Made by a program: the position numbers and the translations under genes. Below, in pieces: positions 27,648-35,768 of a stretch of 64,000 nt of DNA. The notes under the pieces were generated by a model that did no database searches, was not told the DNA's origin, and saw only the letters and a list, made by a program, of their open reading frames with translations. The stretch lies in the NCBI GenBank assembly GCA_003859965.1, contig RQYR01000001.1:141132-205131 (forward strand), written 5' to 3'. The DNA comes from Comamonadaceae bacterium OH2545_COT-014 (GTDB taxonomy: Bacteria; Pseudomonadota; Gammaproteobacteria; Burkholderiales; Burkholderiaceae_C). Within the stretch, counting starts at the first letter, position 1; every line of letters begins with the position of its first letter.

Positions 27648-28340
27648 ATGGAATTTCTCTCTCCTGCCTGGTGGTCGGCCCTGGCGGCCATCATCCTGAT
27701 TGACCTGGTTCTGGCCGGCGACAACGCCATCGTCATCGCGCTGGCGGCGCGCAACCTGCCCAAGCACCTGCAGAAAAAAGCCATCGTCTGGGGCACCGTG
27801 GGCGCCATTGCCGTGCGCACGCTGATGACGCTGGTGGTGGTATGGCTGCTGAAAATTCCGGGCCTGATGCTGGTGGGCGGCCTGGGCCTGCTGTGGATTG
27901 CCTACAAGCTCATTGCCGACCAGGGCGACGGCGACGAGGATCATGGCCCGGCGGCCAGCACCTTCTGGGGGGCGATGAAAACCATCATCGTGGCCGATGC
28001 GCTGATGGGCATCGACAACGTGCTGGGCGTGGCCGGGGCCGCGCACGGGGCGATGGACCTGGTGGTCATCGGCCTGCTGGTGAGCGTGCCCATCGTGGTG
28101 TTTGGCAGCACCATGGTGCTGAAGCTGGTGGAGCGCTTTCCCGCCATCATCTACATCGGCGCGGCCGTGCTGGCGTACACGGCCGGTTCGATGATCGTGG
28201 GCGAGCCGCTGCTGTCGGGCTGGCTCGGCACGCGCGAGGCGCCCGTGTCGGCCGTGCGCTGGGCCGTCATCGGCCTGTGCATCGTCGGCGTGCTGGGCAC
28301 GGCCTGGCTGATGACCCGGCGCCGTCCCCGCGCAGACTGA
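27648..28340 (+). CDS. TerC family membrane protein (YjbE type)
   Basis: A 230-residue integral membrane protein with about seven hydrophobic helices. Two acidic motifs that line the metal path are visible: LAGDNAIVIALAARNLP and DALMGIDNVLGVAGAAHG. TerC/Alx members export or handle manganese, and the leader contains the yybP-ykoY riboswitch, so this one is probably a Mn2+ exporter induced by high manganese. The ATG at 27648 gives the expected MEFLSPAWW start. Confidence 0.9.
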   Translation: MEFLSPAWWSALAAIILIDLVLAGDNAIVIALAARNLPKHLQKKAIVWGTVGAIAVRTLMTLVVVWLLKIPGLMLVGGLGLLWIAYKLIADQGDGDEDHGPAASTFWGAMKTIIVADALMGIDNVLGVAGAAHGAMDLVVIGLLVSVPIVVFGSTMVLKLVERFPAIIYIGAAVLAYTAGSMIVGEPLLSGWLGTREAPVSAVRWAVIGLCIVGVLGTAWLMTRRRPRAD

Positions 28341-28480
28341 CCGCCGGTGCAGGCCAGCGCGTGACGCGCGCAGCGGGCGGCTGGCTGGTGTGTCGCCGCC
28401 TCTCCGGCCGTCGCCGCTTTGCGCCAGCGGCCCGGCCGGTTTCCGGATCACATCGGGTTTGACTTGAAAGGAGCTTTGCC

Positions 28481-29035
28481 ATGCCTCGTACCATCGTCGT
28501 CTATCACTCCGGCTACGGCCACACGCAGCGCATGGCGCAAGCCGTGGCCGAAGGCGCCGGCGCCGAACTGCTGGCCATCGACGCCGAAGGCAACCTGCCC
28601 GAAGGCGGCTGGGAACGCCTGGCCGAAGCCGACGCCATCATCTTCGGCACGCCCACCTACATGGGCGCGCCAAGCTGGCAGTTCAAGAAATTCGCCGACG
28701 CCAGCAGCAAGGCCTGGTTTGCCCGCGCCTGGCAAGACAAGGTGTTTGGCGGCTTCACCAACAGCGCCAGCCTCAACGGCGACAAGCAGGTCACGCTGAT
28801 CTACTTGCAAACGCTGGCCGCGCAGCATGGCGGCATCTGGGTCAGCCTGGGGCTGGCGCCGGCCAGCAACAAGGCCGCCACGCGCGCCGACCTGAACGCG
28901 CTGGGCGCCTACGGCGGCGCCATGGCGGCCACCCCGGCCGATGCCAGCGTGTCCGAAATGCTACCGGGCGACCTGGCCACGGCCCGCGCCTACGGCGAGC
29001 GCGTGGCCCGGGTGGCGGCGCGGCTGGCGGGCTGA
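28481..29035 (+). CDS. Flavodoxin-fold NAD(P)H-dependent oxidoreductase (WrbA-like)
   Basis: A 184-residue flavoprotein. The FMN phosphate loop is YHSGYGHTQRMAQAVAEGA near the N-terminus and the second flavin loop is GTPTYMGAPSWQFKKFAD. The later part (TNSASLNGDKQ) also fits the WrbA/NQO group. It probably reduces quinones or similar acceptors by two electrons. A ribosome site (AAAGGAG) precedes the ATG. It stands alone after terC. Confidence 0.85.
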   Translation: MPRTIVVYHSGYGHTQRMAQAVAEGAGAELLAIDAEGNLPEGGWERLAEADAIIFGTPTYMGAPSWQFKKFADASSKAWFARAWQDKVFGGFTNSASLNGDKQVTLIYLQTLAAQHGGIWVSLGLAPASNKAATRADLNALGAYGGAMAATPADASVSEMLPGDLATARAYGERVARVAARLAG

Positions 29036-29169
29036 AGTTTTCGAGCTGACTGATTGCTTTCAAAAAGTGAGCGCCTGACGCCCTTTTGACGGGTGGTAGG
29101 CACATTTTTGATAAAAGAATCGCACTCGGGCCGCGGCCGCCAGTGGCAGCAGGCTCTACCATCGGCGGC

Positions 29170-29865
29170 ATGAAGATTTTCGAGATGCTGCCATGGATTG
29201 ACTGGTTGGCGCTGGCCTGCTTTCTGTGCGTGTGGTGGGGCTACATGGGCTTTACCAAGCACAGCCGGATGCGCCAGCGTTCGCTGCTGGCCACCACCAA
29301 CCGCTACCGCCGTTACTGGATGAAGCAGGCCACCATGCGTGATCCGCGCATGCTCGACGGCCTGATCACGCAAAACCTCTCCAGCACGCCGGCCTTTTTC
29401 AGCTCCACCACCATCATCGTCATCGGTGGTTTGCTGGCGCTGCTGGGCACCACCGACAAGGCCGCCGAACTGGTGCGCGAGCTGCCATTCGCACAGCCCA
29501 CGCCCATCCTCGTATTCGAGCTGAAGGTGCTGCTGCTGGTGGCCATCTTCGTGTATGCGTTCTTCCGCTTTTCATGGTCAATGCGGCAGTACACCTTCGT
29601 GGCGCTGGCCATTGGCGGCATGCCGCCGGTGGAGGAATTCAAGGCCGGCCGCTTCGATCCGCACCAGTACGCCGAGCGCGCCGGCAAGCTGGTGGGCCGC
29701 GCGGCCGAGGCGTTCAACGACGGGTTGCGCGCCTACTACTTTTCCTTCGCGGCGCTGGCCTGGTTTTTCTCGGCCTGGGCGCTGATTGCCGCCTCTGCCC
29801 TGGTGGTGTTCATTCTGTACACCCGCGAATTTCATTCCGACGTGCTGAAGATTCTGGCTGAGTGA
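29170..29865 (+). CDS. DUF599 family membrane protein
   Basis: A 231-residue protein with about four hydrophobic helices and the DUF599 pattern: WGYMGFTKHSRMRQRSL, ITQNLSSTPAFFSSTTIIVIGGLLALLG split by a helix, and a second half with FRFSWSMRQYTF and AYYFSFAALAWFFSAW. Function is unknown. I prefer the ATG at 29170, which begins just before the first helix, over an upstream in-frame start at 29086. Confidence 0.85.
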   Translation: MKIFEMLPWIDWLALACFLCVWWGYMGFTKHSRMRQRSLLATTNRYRRYWMKQATMRDPRMLDGLITQNLSSTPAFFSSTTIIVIGGLLALLGTTDKAAELVRELPFAQPTPILVFELKVLLLVAIFVYAFFRFSWSMRQYTFVALAIGGMPPVEEFKAGRFDPHQYAERAGKLVGRAAEAFNDGLRAYYFSFAALAWFFSAWALIAASALVVFILYTREFHSDVLKILAE

Positions 29866-29992
29866 GGATGACTGGGCGCCTGTTCCAAGTCTGGACACGC
29901 CAACGGGCGCCGGCTTGAAAAACTGAACCACAGCGCCGCCGCGAACACCGCGGCCCGGCCTTTGGGGGCCGCGCATGGCCGCACGGGCTCAT

Positions 29993-31265
29993 TCATCGCG
30001 TATGGAATCCGTCTTTGGGTGGGGATGAAATGGCCGCCGGACCGGCATGGCCTTGCATGTTGTCGCCCGGCTCTGGCAGATGGGCATCCGCCTTGAAGGG
30101 TGTGCGTTGCCGCAGGTGGTTCATGTAGTGCGCCATGCCCGCATCCTCGCGCGCCAGAAAGTCCTGCACGGCGCTGGCGAAGGCGGGATGGGCCAGCCAG
30201 TGGGCGCTGCGCGTGGTCACGGGCAGGAGGGCGCGGGCCATCTTGTGTTCGCCCTGGGCGCCGCCTTCAAAGCGCGTGATGCCGTGGGCCAGGCACCATT
30301 CAATGGGCTGGTGGTAGCAGGCTTCGAAGTGCAGGCTGTCCACCCGCGCCAGCGCGCCCCAGTAACGGCCCCAGGCCACGGGTTCGCGGCCGGCATGGGC
30401 GGCGGCGTCATCCACCGCGATCAGGCTGCACGCCACGGGCTGGCCTGCCTGCTCGGCGATGAACAGCACCCATGGCTGGGGCAGCGCCTGCGCCATCTGC
30501 GCGAAGAAGGCGGGCGTGAGGTAGGGGGGCGTTGCCATGCTCCAGATAAGTGCGCTGGTAGCAGCGGTAGAAAAAAGCCCAGTCCTGCGGCGCGATGGCG
30601 GCGCCGCGCGCCCAGCGGAAGCGCACGCCGGCATCGTGCAGCACCTTGCGCCGCGCCTGCCGGATTTTCTTGCGCTTGTCTTGCGACAGCGAGGCCAGGA
30701 AGGCGTCGAAGTCCGGCCAGCCGGCCGTGTTCTGCCAGTGAAACTGCACGGTCTGCCGCGTCATCAGCCCGGCGGCGCGGCAGGCGGCGATGTCGTCCGC
30801 GTCGCCAAACAGCAGGTGCAGCGAGGGCCAGCCTTCGGCGCGGCACAGCGCCAGCAGCGCCTGCACCAGCGCGGCGCGGGCCGCGCCGTCCGTGGCCAGC
30901 AGCCGGGCGCCGGGCGCCGGGGTGAAGGGCACGGCCACCAGCGCCTTGGGGTAGTAGGCCAGGCCGTGTTCGGCGTAGGCGCGCGCCCAGGCAAAGTCGA
31001 AGACGTATTCGCCCCATGAATGGCTTTTGAGGTAAAGCGGGCAAGCCGCCGCCAGCTCGCCGCCGCGCCACAGCAGCACGAAGCGCGGCGCCCAGCCGGT
31101 GGCGGGCACGGCGCTGCCGCTGTCGTGCAGGGCCGCCAGGTATTCATGCCGCATGAAGGGCGTGGGCGTGCGCTGGCGCGCCAGCAGGGCGTTCCAGGCG
31201 GCGGGATTGATCTGGCCAGGGTGGATGAGAACTTCTGTTTTCAAGGTTCGGCAGGGGATGGGCAT
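29993..31265 (-). pseudogene. DUF482 GNAT-like (FemAB-type) protein, frame broken at a C6/G6 run
   Basis: Members of this family have an acetyltransferase-like fold; the substrate is unknown. The N-terminal part (from 31265, MPIPCRTLKTE) contains AAWNALL, PFMRHEYLAALHDSG and KSHSWGEYVFDFAWARAYAEHG. The C-terminal part (to 29993) contains AFFAQMAQAL, FEACYHQPIEWCLAHGITRFEGGAQGEHK in two pieces, and LARED. They are in different frames. The switch falls at a run of six G on the plus strand (30524-30529, six C in the gene). Dropping one C gives a continuous GNAPYLTPAFFAQ. It may be a real mutation, slippage or a sequencing error. Confidence 0.8.
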
Positions 31266-31327
31266 GAGGAGTATGCTCCGCGCCGCATCATGCGCCACCT
31301 GCCGCGGCGCCCTTTCCGCCCATCGTC

Positions 31328-32791
31328 ATGCGCATCACCTGTTTGCCTTTTTTGTCTGCCGCCTTGCTTACCGCTCTGCTGGCCGCCGCCCCGGCGGCCC
31401 AGGCCGCCGCGCCCTGCCAGCCCGGCGCCTACACCGGCTACACCGCCACCGGGCCTGCGGGCGCGCTGGAGATGGACATGGCCTGGCACCGCCGCGTGCG
31501 CGGCGTGGCCACCCCGGAGGGCTGCCTGCGCTACGTGCTGCGCGCCGCCCCGCGCGCAGGCACGTTCGACAGCATTCACCCCGTGCCGCTGGGCGCGTAT
31601 ATCAAAGGCTTCGTCGCCACGGCCGGCGGCCAGCAGCGCCTGTTTGACCCGCAAGGCCGCGCCTTGCTGGACCAGCCTTTCGACGGCGGCGTGCAAATGG
31701 CGCTGAACGATGGCCACGCCCTCACCCTGCGCGTGCGCCACCAGCGCACCGAAACCTACCTGCGCGCGCAGCAGGGCCGCATCGTGGCGCGCGCGCCGCG
31801 CTGGTATCGCAGCGATAGCGCCCCCAACACGCCCAACGCCCCGCAGCCTGCCGGCGCCAGCGCGCCGGGCGATGGCCTGGCCGCCTACGCCCCCCGTCAT
31901 GAACAAGGCTTTGCCGCCGTGGCCGCCCTCCCCGGCGAACAGGCCAGCCCCCATGCCCTGGGCCTGCTGGATCTGCGCACACTGCGCGAGGCATTGCCCA
32001 TGCAATACGCAAGCGTCGGCGTGCTGGCCGACGGCCCGGCGCCCGGCAAACCCTGGCTGCTGCTGGGCCGCGACACCCCGGCCACTGGCGGCGCGCTGCA
32101 CTTCTTTCTGCCTGACGGCCGCCCCGCCGGGCTGCCCGCCGCGCACGCCCTGCGGCTGAGCGGGCAGGGCGGCGCCATTGACCACCTGGCCCTGCATGAC
32201 CAGCCCGGCCAGGTGTGCCACTACATCAGCCGCACCTTCAAACCGCTGCTGCCCACAGCACTGCCCGTGCCCGGCCAGCGCGGCTGCCCCGTGCTGAGCG
32301 ATGGCGCCATCCTGCGCTTTACCGACGCCACCGGCCATGTGCAGCGCCTGCGCTACAGCGCCCGGGAGGGCGCCCAGCCGCTGGGCGCGCCGCTGCCCGG
32401 CACCCTGGTGGCCGAGCAGGCCGGCCGCTTCATGCTGCGCCTGCCAGCCCCCGCTGCACCGCCCAGCGCGCCGCCCAACGCATCGTCCGCCACGCCAGCC
32501 GCCATAGCGCCTGCCGCATCCTCCACACCGGCCGCGGCGGCGCCAGCCACGCCAGCCACGCCAGCCACGCCAGCCACGCCAGCCAGCGCCGCCGGCGGCC
32601 AGACAGCGCCCCCCGCCCCCCGCTACATGGCCTATACCGACGCCGGCCAGCCCCTGCCCGACGCCACGGGTTTCGATGGCTTTGAAGACCTGGGCTGCGG
32701 CCACTGGCGCGTGCAGCGCGGCGGCCTCTGGTATCAGCTTGGCCCCCAAGGCCAGCTCATCACCCCGCCGGGCGCGCCACCCACTTGTTAA
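31328..32791 (+). CDS. Secreted protein of unknown function
   Basis: A 487-residue protein with a clear signal peptide (hydrophobic to about residue 27, ending AAQAA). The middle is beta-rich with no recognised domain. Near residues 380-425 there is a low-complexity Ala/Pro/Thr linker made by a 9-base tandem repeat (CCAGCCACG, see 32543), then a short Cys-containing C-terminal domain with DAGQPLPDATGFDGFEDLGCG. It probably acts in the periplasm. The stop codon is the first base of the MITE copy at 32791. Confidence 0.6.
   Translation: MRITCLPFLSAALLTALLAAAPAAQAAAPCQPGAYTGYTATGPAGALEMDMAWHRRVRGVATPEGCLRYVLRAAPRAGTFDSIHPVPLGAYIKGFVATAGGQQRLFDPQGRALLDQPFDGGVQMALNDGHALTLRVRHQRTETYLRAQQGRIVARAPRWYRSDSAPNTPNAPQPAGASAPGDGLAAYAPRHEQGFAAVAALPGEQASPHALGLLDLRTLREALPMQYASVGVLADGPAPGKPWLLLGRDTPATGGALHFFLPDGRPAGLPAAHALRLSGQGGAIDHLALHDQPGQVCHYISRTFKPLLPTALPVPGQRGCPVLSDGAILRFTDATGHVQRLRYSAREGAQPLGAPLPGTLVAEQAGRFMLRLPAPAAPPSAPPNASSATPAAIAPAASSTPAAAAPATPATPATPATPASAAGGQTAPPAPRYMAYTDAGQPLPDATGFDGFEDLGCGHWRVQRGGLWYQLGPQGQLITPPGAPPTC
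32543..32587 (+). repeat. 9-base tandem repeat coding ATP(A) linker
   Basis: Four perfect CCAGCCACG units and a degenerate fifth. It encodes repeated Ala-Thr-Pro and can change length in frame by slippage. Confidence 0.85.
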
Positions 32792-32956
32792 GAACCGGTT
32801 CAAAATCCCTGCGCGGCGGGCCATGAAGCGGATTGGGGCCATCAGCGGCGTGGTAAAGCCTCGCCCTGGCACGGGCCATGGCTGCGTTTGGCGCCTGGCA
32901 TCCCATCATCCCAACCGCTTGTCGCCCTACTCAGGCCGAGATCTTGAACAGGTTCC
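32791..32956. repeat. MITE-like repeat, copy 3
   Basis: 166 bases beginning GAACCGGTTCAAAATCCCTG and ending CTTGAACAGGTTCC, beginning at the stop codon of the secreted-protein gene. Arms are imperfect inverted repeats. Orientation is as in copy 1. Confidence 0.75.
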
Positions 32957-33009
32957 AAGCCGCGCCACCGGCCCTGCCCGCAGCCCCCTGACAAGGCCGG
33001 GTGCGCCGG

Positions 33010-33068
33010 AAGGCAAACAAAAACCCAATGCAGGCTTGATGGGTTTCGCTTTATAGCTATCAATAAAG
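33010..33068 (-). repeat. Terminator-like hairpin repeat upstream of nadE
   Basis: Read on the minus strand it has TTGATAGCTATAAAG and then AACCCATCAAGCCTGCATTGGGTT and T residues. The plus strand hairpin AAACCCA/TGGGTTT is 33010-33050. It is another member of the family and lies 52 bases before nadE. Confidence 0.5.
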
Positions 33069-33119
33069 AAGCAAATCACCCTCCGCCCTGCCCCGTTTCA
33101 CTGCACTGCCCCACTCGCC

Positions 33120-34820
33120 ATGGCCCTGAACCTCTGCATTGCCCAGCTCAACCCCACCGCAGGCGATTTGCCCGGCAACGCGCGCCGCATCATTGACGCC
33201 GCCCAGGCCGCCCACGCCGCGGGCGCGCAACTGCTGCTCACGCCCGCGCTGTCCATTTGCGGCTTTGGCGCGCAAGACTTGCTGTGGCGCCCCGCCTTCA
33301 TCGATGCCTGCCAGGCCGCCGTGCAACAGGTGGCCGACGCCACGGCCGCCCTGCCGGGCCTGACCGTGGTTGTCGGCCATCCGCAGCCCGCGCCCCAGGC
33401 CGGCGGCGCGGCCCCCGGCATGGCGCGCTGCCATCACGCCGCCAGCGCCATCCGCGCTGGCCATGTCGTGGCCACGGCCCGCCAGCAAACGCTGCCGGCC
33501 GGCCAGGTGTTCGATGCGCCGCGCCACTTCCTGCCCGGCGACGGCAGCCCTTGCGTGTTCGAGGCCGGTGGCCTGCGCGTGGGCCTGCTGATCGGTGCCG
33601 ACGCCTGCCCAACCGGGCCCGCCGACCCCGTGCAGCGCGCCCGCCAGGCCGGCGCCCAGTGCCTGGCCGTGGTGGACGCCGCGCCCTGGCACGCCAGCCA
33701 GGCCAGCGAGCAGGAGGCGCGGCTGGCCCGCCGCGCCCAGACCAGCGGCCTGCCGCTGGTGTACGCCAACATGACCGGCGGGCAAGACGAACTGCTGTTC
33801 GGCGGCGGCGCCTTCGCCGTGCAGGCCGACGGCACGCTGGCCGGGCGCGCGCCCGCATTTGAAGACGCCCTGTTCCATGTGCAGGCCACCGCGCAAGGCA
33901 GCGCCGGCCCGCTGGCCTTGCATGCCAGCACCGCCGCCCCCCTGCCCCCTGACGAGGCGCTTTGGCGCGCCCTGGCGCTGGGCCTGCGCGATTACGTGCG
34001 CAAGAACGGCTTTCAAAGCGTGCTGCTGGGCCTGTCGGGCGGCATTGATTCGGCGCTGGTGCTGGCGCTGGCCGTGGACGCGCTGGGCGCGGCGCGCGTG
34101 CACACCGTCATGATGCCCAGCCCCTACACCGCCGCCATCAGCCTGGAAGACGCGCGGGAGATGGCGCGGCGCGTGGGCGTGCGGCATGACGAGGTGGCCA
34201 TCCTGCCCGCATTCGATGCCATCCGCCAGTCGCTCGCGCCGCTGCTGGCCGGCCGGCCCGAGGACACCACCGAGGAAAACATCCAGGCGCGCGTGCGCGG
34301 CGTGCTGCTCATGGCCCTGTCCAACAAGCACGGCCACCTGGTGCTGACCACCGGCAACAAGAGCGAATACGCCGTGGGCTACTGCACGCTGTACGGCGAC
34401 ATGTGCGGCGGCTTCGCCCCGATCAAGGACGTGCTCAAGACCCGCGTCTTCGCGCTGGCGCGCTGGCGCAACGCGCATGACCCCTTTGGCACGGGCGCCA
34501 ACCCCATTCCCGAACGCATCATCACCCGCCCGCCCAGCGCCGAGCTGCGGCCCGGCCAGACCGACCAGGACAGCCTGCCGCCCTACGAGGTGCTGGACGC
34601 CCTCATCGAAGCCTGCATGGAACGCGACCAGGGCGCCGCCGAACTGGTGGCCGCCGGCTTTCGCCCGGAAGACGTGGCCCAGGTCATGCGCCTGCTGCGC
34701 CTGGCCGAGTACAAACGCCACCAGTCCGCCCCCGGCCCGCGCGTCAGCCCCCGCGCCTTCGGCAAGGACTGGCGCTACCCCGTCACCAACGCCTTTCGCG
34801 ATCCGGGACCGGGCGGCTGA
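33120..34820 (+). CDS. nadE: NAD+ synthetase with an inactive-looking glutaminase domain
   Basis: A 566-residue fusion of an N-terminal nitrilase-fold amidase domain (1-270) and a C-terminal NAD synthetase (280-566). The synthetase half is intact: the P-loop LSGGIDSALVLALAVDAL near residue 305, SNKHGHLVLTTGNKSEYAVGYCT and YGDMCGGFAPIKDVLKTRVFALAR. The amidase half has lost all three catalytic residues at the expected places: PEL is PAL (A43), the Lys before LPN/VF is Q122, and the CED is GAD (G159). Glutamine use should therefore fail, and free ammonia is the likely nitrogen source. It is one of the better-supported oddities here. Confidence 0.92.
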   Translation: MALNLCIAQLNPTAGDLPGNARRIIDAAQAAHAAGAQLLLTPALSICGFGAQDLLWRPAFIDACQAAVQQVADATAALPGLTVVVGHPQPAPQAGGAAPGMARCHHAASAIRAGHVVATARQQTLPAGQVFDAPRHFLPGDGSPCVFEAGGLRVGLLIGADACPTGPADPVQRARQAGAQCLAVVDAAPWHASQASEQEARLARRAQTSGLPLVYANMTGGQDELLFGGGAFAVQADGTLAGRAPAFEDALFHVQATAQGSAGPLALHASTAAPLPPDEALWRALALGLRDYVRKNGFQSVLLGLSGGIDSALVLALAVDALGAARVHTVMMPSPYTAAISLEDAREMARRVGVRHDEVAILPAFDAIRQSLAPLLAGRPEDTTEENIQARVRGVLLMALSNKHGHLVLTTGNKSEYAVGYCTLYGDMCGGFAPIKDVLKTRVFALARWRNAHDPFGTGANPIPERIITRPPSAELRPGQTDQDSLPPYEVLDALIEACMERDQGAAELVAAGFRPEDVAQVMRLLRLAEYKRHQSAPGPRVSPRAFGKDWRYPVTNAFRDPGPGG

Positions 34821-34886
34821 GCCGCCGGGCCGGGGCGCGCCCCGGCCGCCCCGCCGTCAGGCCGGCATCGCCATGGCGGCCCATGG

Positions 34887-35768
34887 TCAGGCCAGGGGTT
34901 CAATCACCATCTCGAACGTCACCAGCACCGCATTGGCACCGGGGCGCAGGCGCCCGCGGTGAATGCCGTGGCAATGGTCCACCACGCCCACGTCCAGGCA
35001 AACGCCTTCGCCGCCGGGGCGCGTGGCATCCACCGTGCCGCGCTCGATGAACACCTCGGTCACGAAGGGCTCCACGTGCGTGCCGTCGGCAAAGGCCACG
35101 CCCACCAGGCTGCCCACCCCGCCGCGGATGGCGGCCCGCGTCACGCCACGGCGGCGGCAGACGGCGGCGATGGCCTCGCAAACGTCCTCGTTGGGGCGGA
35201 TCGACAGCGCGAACGCGGTGGTGGGCATGTGCTCCCCCACTGGCGCCGTGCCGGTGGCCACGGGGGTGAACAGGCTGAAGCCGCTTTCCTGGCACGGCAT
35301 GACGGCAAAGTCCGCCCCGTGCAGATACCAGATGTCCAGCACCGGGGCGGTGGCCACCACGGCCTCGTCCGGCAGGATGTGCCCGGCCCCCAGGCGGCCC
35401 TGGGCGTCACGCCAGATGGCATGGCAGTGCAGCCAGGGCTGGCCGTCGCGGCGGCCCACGGTCAGGGCCGCGCTTTCCAGCCGCGCCGGGCCGTCCAGCG
35501 CGTAACGCTCGCTGTAGAACACCGCGTGCGCCGGCGTTTTGGACAGCGCCGGCATGACATAGGCCATGGGCGCCAGCGAACCGCCGCGCAGCGTGGCCAC
35601 GGCGCTGCCGGCCTGATGGTCCTGGCACAACTGTTCGAACGCGGCCAGCAGGCTGACGCCACAGGGCAGCGCCGGGGCGCGGTGCTCAATCAGGCAAGGC
35701 TGCGCCACATGGCGCTGGGCGGCCGGCGGGCCGGGGTGATGAATGCGGCGCATGCAAACCCCTTGCAT
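34887..35768 (-). CDS. Protein with two PPC (DUF296) domains
   Basis: A 293-residue protein. Residues about 20-150 and 165-293 each look like a PPC domain, the trimeric fold named for plants and prokaryotes. The first carries the metal-site pattern WLHCHAIWRD...GAGH, the second VDHCHGIHRG. PPC proteins often bind DNA or metal; the function here is unknown. The start at 35768 overlaps the stop of the CoA ligase gene (TGATG), so it is translationally coupled to that operon. This suggests a job in the same catabolic pathway. Confidence 0.75.
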   Translation of the reverse strand: MQGVCMRRIHHPGPPAAQRHVAQPCLIEHRAPALPCGVSLLAAFEQLCQDHQAGSAVATLRGGSLAPMAYVMPALSKTPAHAVFYSERYALDGPARLESAALTVGRRDGQPWLHCHAIWRDAQGRLGAGHILPDEAVVATAPVLDIWYLHGADFAVMPCQESGFSLFTPVATGTAPVGEHMPTTAFALSIRPNEDVCEAIAAVCRRRGVTRAAIRGGVGSLVGVAFADGTHVEPFVTEVFIERGTVDATRPGGEGVCLDVGVVDHCHGIHRGRLRPGANAVLVTFEMVIEPLA

